Assembly: GCA_021442155.1 (NCBI GenBank)
Contig: CM038229.1
Location: forward strand, 97,441,271 to 97,505,270
Source: Cymbidium sinense
Taxonomy: Eukaryota; Streptophyta; Magnoliopsida; Asparagales; Orchidaceae
DNA: 64,000 nt
Direction of reading: 5' to 3'
Shown here: positions 45,414-64,000 of the stretch, one piece after another
Numbering within the stretch: position 1 is the first letter of the stretch
Layout of the letters: every line of letters begins with the position of its first letter
Program-made: the position numbers and the translations under genes
Notes under the pieces: generated by a model
Database searches by the model: none
Told to the model about the DNA's origin: nothing
The model's input: the letters and a program-made list of their open reading frames with translations, nothing else

Positions 45414-45425
45414 AATGCCCCCCAA
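45414..45425 (-). other. Polypurine tract of the Ogre-like element
   Basis: On the minus strand TTGGGGGGCATT directly precedes the 3' LTR start TGTTGACCTCC. This is the expected place and composition for the plus-strand primer. Confidence 0.75.
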
Positions 45426-51580
<6,155 letters not shown>

Positions 51581-52949
51581 AACTCTCAATCTTTGAGAGC
51601 ATATCAAAATTTGTGAGGTCTTTTGACATCAAGAGAGCCTCGTACACTCATTGTGTAAGGATCTTTCTCTGATAGAATATTATAATCTATCTTCTCGATT
51701 TAGGCTTTATCTAGATTTTTTGGGAATGATATCCTCGTTGACTTCAATTTTATTTATCTTTTCTTTATTTGCATTTTCTTTATGAAGGTGGTAAGACTTT
51801 ACCACTTTTCAACCGAATCACCAACTTATCTTATTCTTTTGAAGAGGTAGTTTCTTCAAATTCCCTTCTTATTCTGGAAGATTGGCCAAAAGGGCTAGAC
51901 TCATTTTTCAACGTCATATGTTTCATACATGATGATATCGATGAGTCGACTCTTCTCCGTCGGAAAACATAGATCTTCATCGAACTATTGTTGTCTTGAG
52001 TCATTAAACAAAATTTAGACATTAGCTCTCCTCTTCTTGCTTTCTTGATAAAATTTTGATGGGTTGGTTGGTGCGACTTCCTTATCATTTAGAGTAAGCG
52101 ATGTTGAAGAATCTCGACATCATGATGGTATGTCTCTAATGGACAAGATTCACCATTATCTTCTTCATCTAATTAATGTGAAGTTTAGGCATGAAGTGCA
52201 AGCTAAATGGTTGTCTTGGTGATATACTCCTCTAGATTATTAATGATCTTTTGAGTTGTAGTTCTCTTCTCTTCTTTTTCTTAGCCGACTTCTTTGATTT
52301 ATGATTGTTTAGTAGACTACTTCTCATGCTGTGATGAAGTAATCTTATCAGAATATCATTGAAGCCCAAATACTTGGTTTAGGCATCTCTCTTAAGTCCA
52401 ATATAAGTTCAAGTGGTGATTTTCACTTAACACTAGGGATGTCTTTTAGCTTCAACATTTTCATTCTTTTTAGAGACTATGTTTATCATTCTTGATGACG
52501 ATTTCTCCTTCTTTTTTGTCTTTGTTGGATGATATGAGGGACATAATCATCCTAGACTCTCTTTTTAGTTGACTAAAACACTATGGATAATGTAAATTCA
52601 CCTCGTCGATATACTTCCTTTCTAGCCAATCTTTGAAGACATAATAATCTTCAATGATGACTAATCATTTGATGATAGGGACAATAATTTGGATTCTGAC
52701 TTGATCTTCTTCAGCCTTTTAATTTTTAAATGTAAACCGCTTTGACTTGCTGAGATAATTTAGCCACGTCTTCTAAAGGAATATTCTTTGTTCATCTTTT
52801 CTTTAAGAGATGACGCATTCACTCATCATCTCTTGTGCTTGTTTGGATGCTCCCCACCACTTGAAAAGTTTGAGATTTGTCATTGTCTCCTCCACCAATT
52901 TTGGCGGATTAGAATAAACATGCTTCTTTCCCTTATCATCATTGTACAT

Positions 52950-54700
52950 TGGTTGTTTTCCTTTATCCACATTGTATCACCTATTTTCACCATTTGAGCT
53001 ATAGGAAGGCATGAATTTTATTTCTTCTTGAGTTTGAAGGTCCATTTCTCTTTGCTTTATCACGAGACTTAGGACTTAGGGTGATTCAACTTTTCAAATT
53101 TAGCCACCATATTGAGTAAGTTTTGAATGTTGCAATCGACGTGCATATAAATGATGCCATTTTATCGTTCTATTAGCAATTGGATCACATGTTCTTCTTC
53201 CAATTGTTGCTTTCACTTCATACTTAGGTTGTGACTTATGAATTTTATCAGACTCATCTTTCCTCCTTTTTTTTAGCAAGGTGATTCGTGATTTTCGGTT
53301 GCATTGTGAACCTCTTCATATATCTCTAACAAATATTTTTAATCATTTGGCAATTCACCATTCAAAAGCTGAAATGAGGTGAGGCGACTTGATGGAAAAG
53401 TAGTGCATCGTTCCCTCTGTTACACAAGTAGCCTTAAATTGGCTAGATGTTGCTTTAGATTACCAAGCCTTGAAAGTATTAAATTTTGGCAGTATCCTTT
53501 TGGTATGACACTTGGTCATATTCGGTTGGGAAAAGCACTCACCGACTTTTAACTATCGGTATGCCTTTATCTTTTCATTGATTATTATTTCTAATTGAGC
53601 AGCTTAGTTCCGGTGTGTTAGCTAGATTGGGAGGTAGTGGGTTAACTTCATCCTCACTTCATGCGTAGCATATCTTGAGAGCAGGGTGGTGGTATAGAAG
53701 TTGTATTATTACTATTGATTAGACAAAATAGGTGTTGCACTTGATGTGATATTCTTGCAACATCTCCATCATGATGTTCATTTGTACCATCATATCATTC
53801 ATTTTGGTAATCTCTTGTCTTTGACCTCCATTTCCATTGTATTTCTCTTTTCTCTAGCTGGGTGTCATCGTTAAGTTAGCTCTTCCTCTTCTTTTATTTC
53901 TTCTTCTTGCTCCTTGCTCATTTTGAGAAGAACTTGACTTCTCTCCTTGTGCATTTGGATGTATTGGGGCTATAAACAATCGATTATAAAAGCGTGCCGT
54001 GATCATTTCTGGTTCAACCATATAGATAGCTTAGCTTTGACACCCATGATCTCTTTCTCATTGATCTTCTTCTTCTTCATCATAAGATTGAAGATCCATT
54101 TTTATTTGCTTAAGACTCTTCTTCATAAGCATCAAATTTGGGTTGATTCCCACGGTTCGTTCTTCTTGATGAGTGGCGGAGAGTTCATATCTCTCATATA
54201 GACAACTTCCTTCCATAGAATCCTCTTCATTATTTTCTTTTGCACATGAATTTGATCGGCGGTTTCCGGTGGATCTACGGTTCAATGTGTCTTATTCTAT
54301 CTTTGATCAAAGTCAACCTTCTCTTGTGGGGGTGAAACGATGATGGGATCCCAGAGGATTCTTTAATCGACCTTCATGTCATCATCTGATATCCCTTCTT
54401 TTGGGTATCCACTTTGATGAGTTGATTTTGAGGCAATTTACAGTATATGTGTTAGATGTCACACCTCTTCCATTCTTGGACTCATTCGGTCTTGGCCTCC
54501 ATATTTGCTTATCCTTTTGGGACCTTTGAGTGATTCTTGGACATGAGGTCCAAGTGTGCTCACCACCATGCAATTGTATTGGGCTTGATGGCTAGTTACG
54601 AAGAGATGATAACTTTCTTGGTGGAGCTTATATTTTCCATACCACTTTGAAATCTTCTTTTCATTAGGCCTTTAACTTTGAGAACTTTATGTATCTGCGA
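52950..54700 (-). pseudogene. Ogre-like gag
   Basis: Located between the PBS and the protease. The capsid part is recognisable on the minus strand near 53500-53330 as FKTFKAW-, QFKATCVTEGTMHYF- and SAFEW-like fragments, which match the 'PKF..F.G.G.P..HL..F...C' pattern of gypsy gag. An acidic, Lys/Arg-rich segment at 54285-54058 may be its N-terminal coiled part. No zinc knuckle could be read. Boundaries are approximate, and the 54700-55510 leader may include the extra ORF that some Ogre elements have, which I cannot confirm. Confidence 0.55.
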
Positions 54701-55516
54701 CAACATTTTAGGCTGTCTCCTCGGTGGTGGAGCTTGATGTGGTTGGTTCTTGAAGACTATTTTACTTCCGAGCTATTTCTTTTACCCACTTTAGTATTCA
54801 AAGTTGTTGTGGGTAGGGATACTCTTCGGCGGTATGCTTGTTCTAGGGTCGCAAGGGGATCTATCGAGCCTCATTTTCTCCTTCTTCTGTCTTTTGGTTA
54901 ATTTGCACTGATGAGGAAGCTGATCACTTTGTACAAAAGGTTTAATTGGCGTACTTAGCTTTTAGACATTAAAGACAGTTTTCTCACGACGGTTCTTTCA
55001 TAGAGCTTGATTGACCTAGCCTTTTTGAAAATTAAAGTTCTCTATCAGTGAACTCCTTGCGGTTGGGCTGAAGCGGTTGGTGCACCCGGCTAGTAAGAGT
55101 TTTAGTAACTTGAGGCCTTCCAAAGATGACCTCAAACAAATGTACCATGGGTGGGTACTTGAGTTATACAATAGCGGAAATTCAAGCTACCAAATTGAAT
55201 GGTAGCCTTGACATCTCTGATTGATGATGGCGTTGGTTTGACATGATCACACCGACCTCAACGGTGAAAGGAGTGCTTTGTAGATCCATTTGCAAAAGTG
55301 AAAGATGGGATTAGTAATTAGCAATTATTATTTCACCCCATACTTTTAAAATGCAGGTTCTAAGACAAAATAATGGTGTAATAAAGATATACTCGAATTA
55401 TTCATTCTACATCTCATATTGAATTTATTACACACTTAAATCATCATTTTTGTTTTAAATTTTCAAAATTTTATTGCTACTATAGCACATATGACTAGCT
55501 AAAGATGGAAAGAGAA

Positions 55517-55537
55517 TTCCCCAGGAGTCACCGAAAT
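55517..55537 (-). other. Primer-binding site of the Ogre-like element
   Basis: On the minus strand TTTCGGTGACTCCTGGGGAA follows the LTR end. It matches the Ogre-type TTCTGGCGACTCCGCTGGGGA except for one substitution and missing bases, including a lost GC. Confidence 0.75.
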
Positions 55538-55539
55538 CA

Positions 55540-58500
55540 TGGCTCAAAATTCGCCACCCACCTCTTAACAAATATTTAAATTGAAGAGAGTGATTTGAAA
55601 GTATCTGTAATTTTGAAGATGGAATAGATAAGACACTACCTGAGATTTCACCCTCATTTGGTGAGGACTTTAGATCGGTTTCTTTTTTATAAGAAAGCCC
55701 CTATAGTTAATTACCCTCTCAATAAAGAGAGAACTTTCGATTAAGGCTATCATTATATCATTCAATGTGTATAGTAGATATATGGAGTTTCAAAATTTAG
55801 ATTATGAAATTTATCATTTCAGCTTAAACGATGGTTGGGGAATGATTACGTGCCCAATCTAGATCCCATGGTTTCATTCATCCCATCACCCTAGTCTACT
55901 TAGTGAGGAGGTAGTGACCCAACTCAAGAAGATCCTCATCAAGAACACATGGGTTATGTCATCCAAGAAATCCTCAGACAGGGTGGTGTTTTTGGGGAGA
56001 GCTTAAGTCTACCTTACCGATGAGGATTGTTTCTATCAAGTATACCCTATGATTCACAACTCAAAGGAGCCATTGGGAGCATACGGGTATGGTGATCATA
56101 ATATAATGGAGTCCGACAGCCAAACCATATGATCGAGGACTCAGTAATCGCTTCATCTATGGAGCCTATGGCCAAGCACGCAAATGAGACACGCCATGCC
56201 TACTGCGTGAGATTGATTGAGTGAACATAGATATCACTTGATTTGACATTAGCTCTTTGAGCTAGTTTTCTTAATTTGTCACCCCACAAGCAAATAGAAG
56301 GTGGATGGATTGAGTTTGATTTAAGTTTTAATGATAGAATTCCATTTAAGCGATTGTACTTAATTTGATTTGAAAAATTGATTAATTGAAATATGTTTAA
56401 GAGCTTTAGATCTCAACTATGTTTAGCAATAGAGGATTAGATCCACTATCACTTGACAATTAATTTCTCAATATTTCACTAAATTGAAACTCTTATTATA
56501 GGTTTTTTTGTTTAACCTGCATCCCGGACTAAACTAAAAAATGACTCGAAAGATCCTCACACACTTGAATTTTAACATTCAAAGATAGTCTACATACGTG
56601 TATAGTAATTTTAGATAATTTTATATTTGAATTATGAGATTGATTTGTTTTTTCATTTAATTCAACTTTATCCGCATGCATTAAAATTGCATTGAAATCT
56701 CTATGAAATACGTGTATTTATAGATTAGATAATTTCACCTAATTAGTGATCATTGATTTTGAAAATCATAATTAGAATGAAATTCTTAATTTTTGTATCA
56801 AAAAAGCTCCATAATTTTTAGATTTTGATTTAGTATCGCTTCATTCTGCACTTGTACAGTTACAGATTGAAGAATTTTGATTTAGATTGTAGTTTAAAAC
56901 ATGCACTTAGTTTACTTGTTGAGTTTTTTGTAATTCTCCCAACTTGATTATGTTCAATTTACATCACTTTTGATAAGTTATGGATTCATTATTGAACCCT
57001 ACTCATGCTTATTAAACATAAGTAATCACATTCATATTCGTATAAGAGTTATTAAACTCAATTTGGATTCATCCTTAGACTTTAAGTTTATTGGTTTGTT
57101 ATGAGTAAGTATTAGTCTCCCAAATTCTAATTAAAGCATATTTGATTTTGAAGAATTTATAAGAGAACTCACTCATTACTCAATTTAAGCCATGAGAATT
57201 ACAATTAGAGTTTGTGAGTTTAATATTAGCCTCCCAAATTTCACTTGTATTTTAAATGAGTGTCCTATTCTTTCCAAAATTTTCTTTAAGTGCTCTCCCT
57301 ATTTCTCTTTGATTTAATATTTATCTTCATATTTATCATATAATTTTGTTTGACTTAAATTTAGGTAATTCATTTGAATTTGTTTAAGAATTTTACTTCT
57401 TTTTCCCAAAGATCATCCCCGTGGTTGACGGGTTTTGGCTTACCGATATGTCCTCGAGCTTAGTGTGTGCAACACCACATGATTTCATCTCCATGCCCTT
57501 TGAACGAGGCTTTTAAACAAAGAAGACAAATGCAATATATATCTCCACTCTTTTTTTTTCTAAGTCTAGAAATTACAAAATTTACAAAGATTTTGTCTGG
57601 GGAGAGCGACATCTAACGATGTTTTTACTCGATATTCTCTAGAATGAGTGGTGTCATGACCACGCCATCTCATCGCTCTTGAGCAAGATGAGGCCTTCAA
57701 ACCAAAAAAGAAACAAGTATGTATATATTCACATTCATAGATCCCACATGTTCTCGACTCATTTTTCGATGTAATTGCAAGGGAACGGTTGTATGAAAAC
57801 TAAGAAGAACTCGACTACGCCCTTGCGAGAAAATTAGAGTTAATCGAGGAATGCACACCGAAAATTGAAAGAAGAATTCATCGACTATATTCTTCCCGAT
57901 TTGCTAAAAAAATTGAGATAAAGAAGAGCGACGCCAGAACCGAAAGAAGAATTACCTCTTGATGATGTTCTTCTTGAAGAAAGTAAAATTAAATAAAAGA
58001 AGAGCGACGCCTGAACCGAAGAATGATGGGACAAAAGAGGAGGCATGAACCACGATGGGTGACAAGTGGTGGATTGCTGGCACGGCACATAGTCAAGAGC
58101 GGTTGATTTTGAAATGGGAAGAATGAGCGCGGATAGGGCGGAGAACGGGTCGATGACTTTAGTGGAATGGTCATGCGGAGAAATGAAGCATGGAACGCCA
58201 TTGAGTGAGATGAAACAAGACGATCTGCTACAATAACGGCTGGTCAGGCGAGGGGAAGTGATGCAATGACGAGCTGCGCGGAGATTTTATGGAGTGACGA
58301 GAAAGCGGCAGAAGCTATGAACAGGGTTCTGGACAGAGAAGAACAATGGGTTTGCAAACCATGGGATGAACCAAAGCACGAGTTTGGAAAGAGGGAGAGA
58401 TCGGGAATTTTACTGTAGAGAGGAATCAGGAGGAGAGAGGAACCGCTTCTTTTTTTCTTTGTTTGTTGTCGCTGAAAGAGAGAGCGCTTTTCTTTTGGTG

Positions 58501-59562
58501 GTTCGGGAAGAGAGTGGAGGATCATTGTGCAGGAGGATAATTTAGGAATTTTAAATAAATTTTAAATTGATTAAGCTTTAATGTGAATTTTGCACCAGAA
58601 CTCACATAGTCAATATATATCATATTTGAGGAAACGAATGACAGCTCGTTAAGGAGCGCTGGTTCAAGTCGACATCAAGAAATCAAATACATCGCCGCTA
58701 ACGCCGATTTTCGTGCGATCGCCCAAATTGAGTAAAAAGCACTTTGATAGATTTTGACGTTTCAAAGCGTCATGATCAATTTTGCTAATGGATGTCGTTT
58801 GACTTGCGTCGGTGCCTCCCGACTTATGCGCAGTTGACGAGTGAGCAGCTTGATCATTAAGCGTATATTTATATCTATCCAATTTGACATTATGAATGCG
58901 GTGTTCATCGAGATTGTTCACCATTTTTAGACGCCGCGCATTTCAGATCGATATCACCGCTGATTATTTGAAATTTATCTGACTCATCAAATTAAGCGCG
59001 GAATGGTCTCATTTGATATTTTTCGATATTTTGAAGCTAACACAATCAATTTCATGAACATTTGCTTTCGCCGTAACCTCGACTTTGAATGCAAAACATG
59101 ATTTATCGACATGATCATCAAGTCATGCAATATATTAATATTCTAACTTGATTTCGAACGGCAAGTCCGTCATCAATGGAAGTCATTAATTTTGGTGACG
59201 TATTTTACCGATTTGCGCTATCATTTCAAATCATTTGACATTTGCGACTCATCCAATTGAAAACAATCACATTTGATAGTTTTCAATGTTTCAAAGCTAA
59301 CGAAAATCAATTTCATGAACGGAGGTCTTTACATCGCCGCATTTTCCCAACTCGATATACACATCGATAGTTCAAGACTAATCAATTACTGTTAGATTTT
59401 GTAATATTTATATCTAATCATTCGCTCAACGTGACGAAGTCCTCATCATCGAATGCTTCGATCATTTTGGTGAAGGTATTTTGAGCCTCAATTACGTGTA
59501 TCCTCCAAGTCGAATTCAATTTATGCTTGACTTGACTTATGACACACATATGGAGGTCAACA
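55540..59562 (-). repeat. Ogre-like 5' LTR (4023 bp)
   Basis: Plus-strand bounds are TGGCTCAAAATTCGCC and GGAGGTCAACA. It is about 450 bp shorter than the 3' LTR, mostly from scattered short gaps and from the GC-rich block. The three tandem units lie at about 58640-59520. Confidence 0.87.
58640..59520 (-). repeat. Three tandem ~260-bp units in the Ogre-like 5' LTR
   Basis: Equivalent of 44410-45360, with GTTTCAAAG/GATATTTTGAAGC words at about 58757, 59022 and 59285. Presence in both LTRs shows that the triplication predates this insertion. Confidence 0.75.
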
Positions 59563-59567
59563 TAACC
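59563..59567. repeat. Right target duplication of the Ogre-like element (TAACC)
   Basis: Matches TAACC at 40937-40941. Confidence 0.85.
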
Positions 59568-59748
59568 ATATGCTTCATGTTTTTCATCAAGAATTAGTGT
59601 GACATAAAACTTGTATCGGTAGAATAAAACTTTTCATCTTAACTTTTGAAAATTCAACACAGATAGAAAAATAAAATAAGAAACTCTAATATTTTATGTA
59701 GAAACTACAAAAAGGGAGAAAAATTATGGGACAAAAAAAAAATATTCC

Positions 59749-59781
<33 letters not shown>

Positions 59782-60560
59782 AGTACAAAATTCTCGCGAT
59801 AATGAGATTACAAGACATTGTTTGAAAAAATAAATGATGAGTTCTAGAATCTCAATAAATATAGGATAATTGATTATAAGTGGAATTTAATTAGGTTATT
59901 CATCTTGATGATAAATTTTGGGTTTTTTTTCAATTTTCTTCCAAGTATTCTGCTTCCTCCCCACGACAAAAAATATGGTTATTTATAATTTTGAGATTGA
60001 CTTTTGATAATTGTAGCCAAAATTCAAAAAACACTCAATGACGGTCATATTGATTCAATTGATCACAAATAGCTTTTTTGATGATTTAACCATCCAAACG
60101 ATCTGATTTAATGATCTTTCTGGATTCGTTTCATCAAGCCTCTCAATTGATTATAAGCGAAAAGTCATCCAATGTTTGAAGTTTTCATGTATAGCTTCAT
60201 TCAATTCATTCGATTTGTTTCATCATTTATTGACGCAAAATTATATATAAAGGAGAGGCAATTTTCTATGGTTCATATTTATAAGAATGAGATTGATAGA
60301 TTGCTACAAAGCAAAATGGTTTAAAAATTTTATATTTCATTTACTACAGAGATAGATATATATAAATTTGGAATAAGTGAGCCATATGCTTTAGATCTAC
60401 GCCCGCAAAGTTTGAATAATGCAACTGATCGAGCTTGGATTTAAAGAGTAGATGACAAGGAAAAGGTAGATATTGATTGGATCAACTATTATTGTGATCA
60501 CATCCAATTATGGGAGAATAATGCATGTGTTTGTTATTCAAGCTAATAAAGACCATGATT
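59568..60560 (+). pseudogene. PMD gene remnant, copy 3, 3' half
   Basis: Continues PMD copy 3 after the retrotransposon. ATGCTTCATGTTTTTCATCA aligns with 13434-13452. MVHIYKNEIDRLLQSKMV (60269-60322) is the 'YRNEID.L' block. VDIDWINYYCDHIQLWENN (about 60465-60520) matches the PMD 'YHxxYI..WENR' block. A (TA)n run at 59761-59781 and AT-rich DNA lie between the two blocks. Stops are present. Confidence 0.7.
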
Positions 60561-62436
60561 ATAATAACAAATGGCTCAGATGATAGTAAGTATAGTTAAG
60601 AGTTTCATTATATTTTTAAAGGCCCCGATTAATTGCCCATGACTTTTGAAAATAATTATTACATTTAATTAAACTTATAATAAATTTTTTATTAAATTTT
60701 AATTCATCAAGTTTTACATCATAAAAATATATAGACAAAAATATATTAAAAGAGTAGAAATATATAGACAAAAATAGATTGGGAGTATAAAAATAATTTT
60801 ATTTTATTAAAATTAAATAAAAATATGATACTTAATAATAGGATATATTGAAGAGAAAAAATTGATATAATGTACTCCAATAGTAAAATAATGATTTTGT
60901 TGCTATTATTTTAATGGACCAATTAAGAGCTTTGGTGTTCCATTAATCTTCGGTTAGTTATAAAATTCCCATCTCCTGTTTTTACCTTCCTTTTATTTTA
61001 ATTTGAAAATAAAATAAAAAAGAATCCGTAGCTAAAATTCTAAAACTCTATAAAAAAAAACTTTCTAGAAGCATTAGACGGCAGGGATAAGGTCTATCTT
61101 TCTAGAAGCACGGAAGCTCACGTTACGGTGTACATATGTTTTAGAATAATTTATACTGAGAAAATTATTTATAGATCAGTCCCAACTTCATAAGTTTTTA
61201 AGAGAAATTTACATACATCATATATAATTCTTATATATTTATATATCTAATATTTAAAATTTAATATTTATAAATATAGCACTTTTTTTATAATTCAAAA
61301 GATAAATTTTATTTCAAAAAATTAAAAAAAATATTATATTTGTTATAATAATAAAATTTAGATGTTATATATTAAATATTTATATTTAAATATTAGATAT
61401 ATAAATATATAAAAATTATATACTATATATATAAATACCCAAATTTTTAAACATTGTTCTGAAATACATGCCGTGAATTACCGCCGTTACCGTTTATAAG
61501 TTGGTCGGTGGAGGCCTCGAGGATTTTAGCTAAATTTTAATTTTGGTTCAATTTATATTACTATTACAATGCAAATTAATCGATTGGATTTCTTTTAGGT
61601 TTTAAATTTTGGGATTTAAATAAAATTTAATTGTATCATTATTATAGTAATTAGGTCATATTTGAATATTAGCATTTAATTTAACTCTAGATTCAACCTC
61701 ATATAAACTATTGTCTTGAAAATTTTCATTTTAGTTTAATATTTGGCTCAATTTTCACAATTTTATTTTAAAATATAAATATATTTATTACTTTAAGTTC
61801 AATATAAATACCAAATTTCTAGACACTAATAAAGTTACAATATATAATATGGATTAAAAGTGATGTTATCAATATGCATTTTATATCATAGAATTATTAT
61901 AAGTTTACTATATTAATTTCAATCCAAGAAAATAAAGATAGTATAAGTTAATATTCTTTTAAATCACTAATTTATTTTGTTATAAATTTCACAGAGCTAT
62001 TGAATCTCATTTTTCGAAGTGGACACTTAAGTATTTATTTGCTTAAAATAATGGAATGAGGTCTTTATTCTTCTAACTCTTATCAAAAGTAGAATATAGG
62101 ATTTTAACTTTAATAAATTTGAAAGATGGATGCAAAATAGTGTTAATTTTGTAAATAGTAATTTTTTGAATAATGTGTAAGTGTCACTACAAAGTTAATT
62201 TTAATTTTCTTACTTTTCATTAAAAAAATGACAATATTAAATTAATGAGAGGGTAAGTTGTATTTTTTTACTACAATGGTAATAAAGTATTGCCAATAAT
62301 GAGGAATTTACATATATACCACACAATTCTTATGTATTTACACATCTAACACCTAAATCTTCCGATAATATAATAGTGAATAAAAACATTCTTTTCAATA
62401 AAAAAGTACAAGATATCAATATATATATATATATAT
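60561..62436. other. AT-rich stretch downstream of PMD copy 3
   Basis: 60620-60740 matches 13800-13960, the end of the segmental duplication. The rest shows no gene. It includes foldback MITEs at 61202-61440 and about 62302 onward (left half only), and a duplicated TCTTTCTAGAAGCA word at 61060-61100. Confidence 0.5.
61202..61440. mobile_element. Foldback MITE, copy 5
   Basis: AGAGAAATTTACATACATCA...TTATATATCTAATATTTAAA is mirrored by TTTAAATATTAGATATATAA...ATACTATATATATAAATA at the right end. Confidence 0.55.
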
Positions 62437-63331
62437 TGTCATATAAATATAGAGAAAAGTTTACACTTACTATTGACAATTCAAAGACACACACGCGTAT
62501 TTAAAAAAACGGTAGAACTCTGTAAATTTTAACGCGAAAACCCTCGAAAAGAGGGGAAAACCACTGCCCTACCAACAAAATGTTCCACTACAGATATGCC
62601 TTCAAGACAGGAATCTCGATAGCTGATTACAAGATGAGATACAAGAAATGGAACACAAGAAAAGGAACAATATGTAATCGTTGTAATAGAAGTGGCATAG
62701 CGATAAGGCTCAGAGGAACTGTGGAAAGAACGCGAAAATATAACAACTTCGGCGAAATCGAGCGAACGACAGTGATTGACGATGGCGAGGTCGATGTGAT
62801 GGCGGTGATGGTTGACAACCGTCGGTGCGATCTTTCTCTGGGATCTTCGAGCTGAACTTCCTCCTCTTGCTTGAGCTCCTCTCCTTCTTCACTGGTCTCC
62901 AAAGTCCTTTTCATATGGAGCTATTTATAGATTTGGAAGAGTGGCGCCTTAAATACATGGAAAATCCAAACCACTCCTCCCATCTGACGGCAGAGCGATC
63001 CCCTACCGACGGTGTATTTTGATGATCGTGCCTTAATGATGTCGGAATTGGGTGATCTTGGATTCATGATTATTACCGACCGACCATACATATGTCTATT
63101 TTTGTGACCATTTGGCGGATCGATCCATTTTCATGTTCGATAGCTTGATGAAATTCGAGCTCGGATCGACTTTGATGTTGTTATGTTCGCCCCATCGCGA
63201 CGATTTGATTGTAAGTTTGCTAAATGATTATCGAAGTATTTAAAATGCCTTGAGATTCGCTTGATTAGACTAATTCGAGGATGACTTTCATTTTTGGGTG
63301 ACATTATCGCATCATCCAAAAATATATGTCA
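62437..63331 (-). repeat. Gypsy D 3' LTR, minus orientation
   Basis: In minus orientation it starts TGACATATATTTTTGGATGA (compare LTR B TGGCATATATTTTAGATGAT) and ends ...AAACTTTTCTCTATATTTAT plus ATGACA, about 895 bp. A TATAAATAG box lies at about 62925 on the minus strand. R-U5 contains GGTTTTCCCCTCTTTTCGAG, as in LTR B. ORFs on either strand within it are not genes. Confidence 0.75.
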
Positions 63332-64000
63332 AATACTAAAATAGAAATGAAAATGAGAGTCCATCAACGCGATTTTGAGAGAACAAATCTTCATAAAAGA
63401 CAATATTATAACTTCTCGAAGTCGAAAATGCGATAAGTAGTGGGTGCGATATTTTGAGGTTATGGACTGTCGGACACTACGGAAGTTTTCGCATTCACCA
63501 GGAGGCAGAAGCGCCAGGTAGGCTACGGGCGACGGCCATACAAGGCTACCAGCGGGAGTCAACGCGGTCTTGCGGTTCATGCTCGCGCTGGTCTGCTGGT
63601 GGCTGCGCTGGTCAACGGTGGGTCAGGTCTACGGCTGGTCAATCAGGTGCCATCAGCCACGGCCATGGCGGCTCAACACGGAGCGCCGCTGCTGGCCGGG
63701 CGTCCGCGGGTCGTAATCGCCACGGCATGACGCGACAGCGATCGGCTGGCCAAGCTGGTGATCCAGCATCGCCCGCCACGCCACGAGCATGCCACGCTGG
63801 CGCGGATCTGGCCATGGTCACGTCACGCCACGTAAATGGCGGCCACGATGGGTGGCCGCGTCCAGTCATCACGTCCGCCACCTGAGGGACGACGCGGATT
63901 CTGATCTGGCGGGCGCGTCGGAGAAGGCGAGAAGGCGGAGAGAGCCAGGGCGGGGCTGGGCAATGGCGCAGTATTGCTACATAAGGCTACCGCTGGGCGG
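63332..64000 (-). mobile_element. Gypsy D 3' non-coding region, running off the window
   Basis: A GC- and CpG-rich block (63470-64000) with many GCTGG/CCAGC words sits next to the 3' LTR, as in copy B. 63340-63470 is a short AT-richer linker. Repeats such as GGCTACCAGCGGG near 63544 and GGCTACCGCTGGG at the window end suggest the start of another tandem array. The rest of the element is outside the window. Confidence 0.6.

Noticed and set aside
62580..62914. Plus- and minus-strand ORFs of 91-95 codons
   Set aside because: They lie inside gypsy LTR D (R/U5 and leader) and match non-coding parts of LTR B.
63454..63885. 143-codon GC-rich ORF at the right edge
   Set aside because: Falls in the GC-rich 3' region of gypsy D; repeated GCTGG/GGC words explain the open frame.

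Overview
This is nuclear DNA of a flowering plant. It is AT-rich with long (AT)n, (CT)n and (GA)n microsatellites. It carries one recognisable intron-split cellular gene and is otherwise built from nested, decayed transposable elements: Ty3/gypsy, Ty1/copia, hAT and foldback MITEs. I cannot name the species. I see no rRNA, tRNA, CRISPR or bacterial-type operon structure.

Layout. 1-1260 holds a broken plant mobile domain (PMD, MAIN-like) gene. 1261-5638 is AT-rich non-coding DNA with microsatellites. 5639-6702 is a Ty1/copia deletion derivative with two LTRs, a primer-binding site and only an RNase H remnant. 6703-9470 is AT-rich with foldback MITEs and a duplicated piece of a gene's 5' flank. 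About 9490-13330 is a hAT transposon (copy A) with a degenerate transposase. 13335-13960 is a second PMD copy. 14537-21765 is a Ty3/gypsy element (copy A) whose LTR promoter region is repeated four times in tandem, followed by gag, protease, RT and a repeat-rich 3' region. 21964-25064 (minus) is a four-exon Mpo1-like/DUF962 gene with two reading-frame breaks in exon 1. 26215-39250 is a solo gypsy LTR split by a 12 kb hAT element (copy B, 8-bp target duplication), which contains a further gypsy element (copy B, 31955-36301). 40335-40936 and 59568-60560 are the two halves of a third PMD copy, split by an 18.6 kb Ogre/Tat-like retrotransposon in minus orientation (40942-59562) with 4.0-4.5 kb LTRs, PPT, PBS and a 5-bp target duplication. 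62437-64000 is the 3' LTR and GC-rich 3' region of another minus-strand gypsy copy that runs off the window.

How it fits together. The gypsy copies A, B, D and the solo LTR C are one family. In A and B the non-coding 3' region carries expanded minisatellites and a conserved TATA-containing block that points antisense. PMD copies 2 and 3 are a segmental duplication, and copy 2 preserves the uninterrupted site that the Ogre-like element entered in copy 3. The order of events can be read from the nesting: solo LTR C, then hAT B, then gypsy B; and PMD duplication, then the Ogre-like insertion.

A caveat for the whole window: diverged copies differ by many 1-6 base deletions, and the same kind of lesion breaks the otherwise well-conserved DUF962 gene. 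Either decay here is deletion-biased or the assembly consensus has residual indel errors. Reading frames should be treated accordingly. All boundaries were read by eye.
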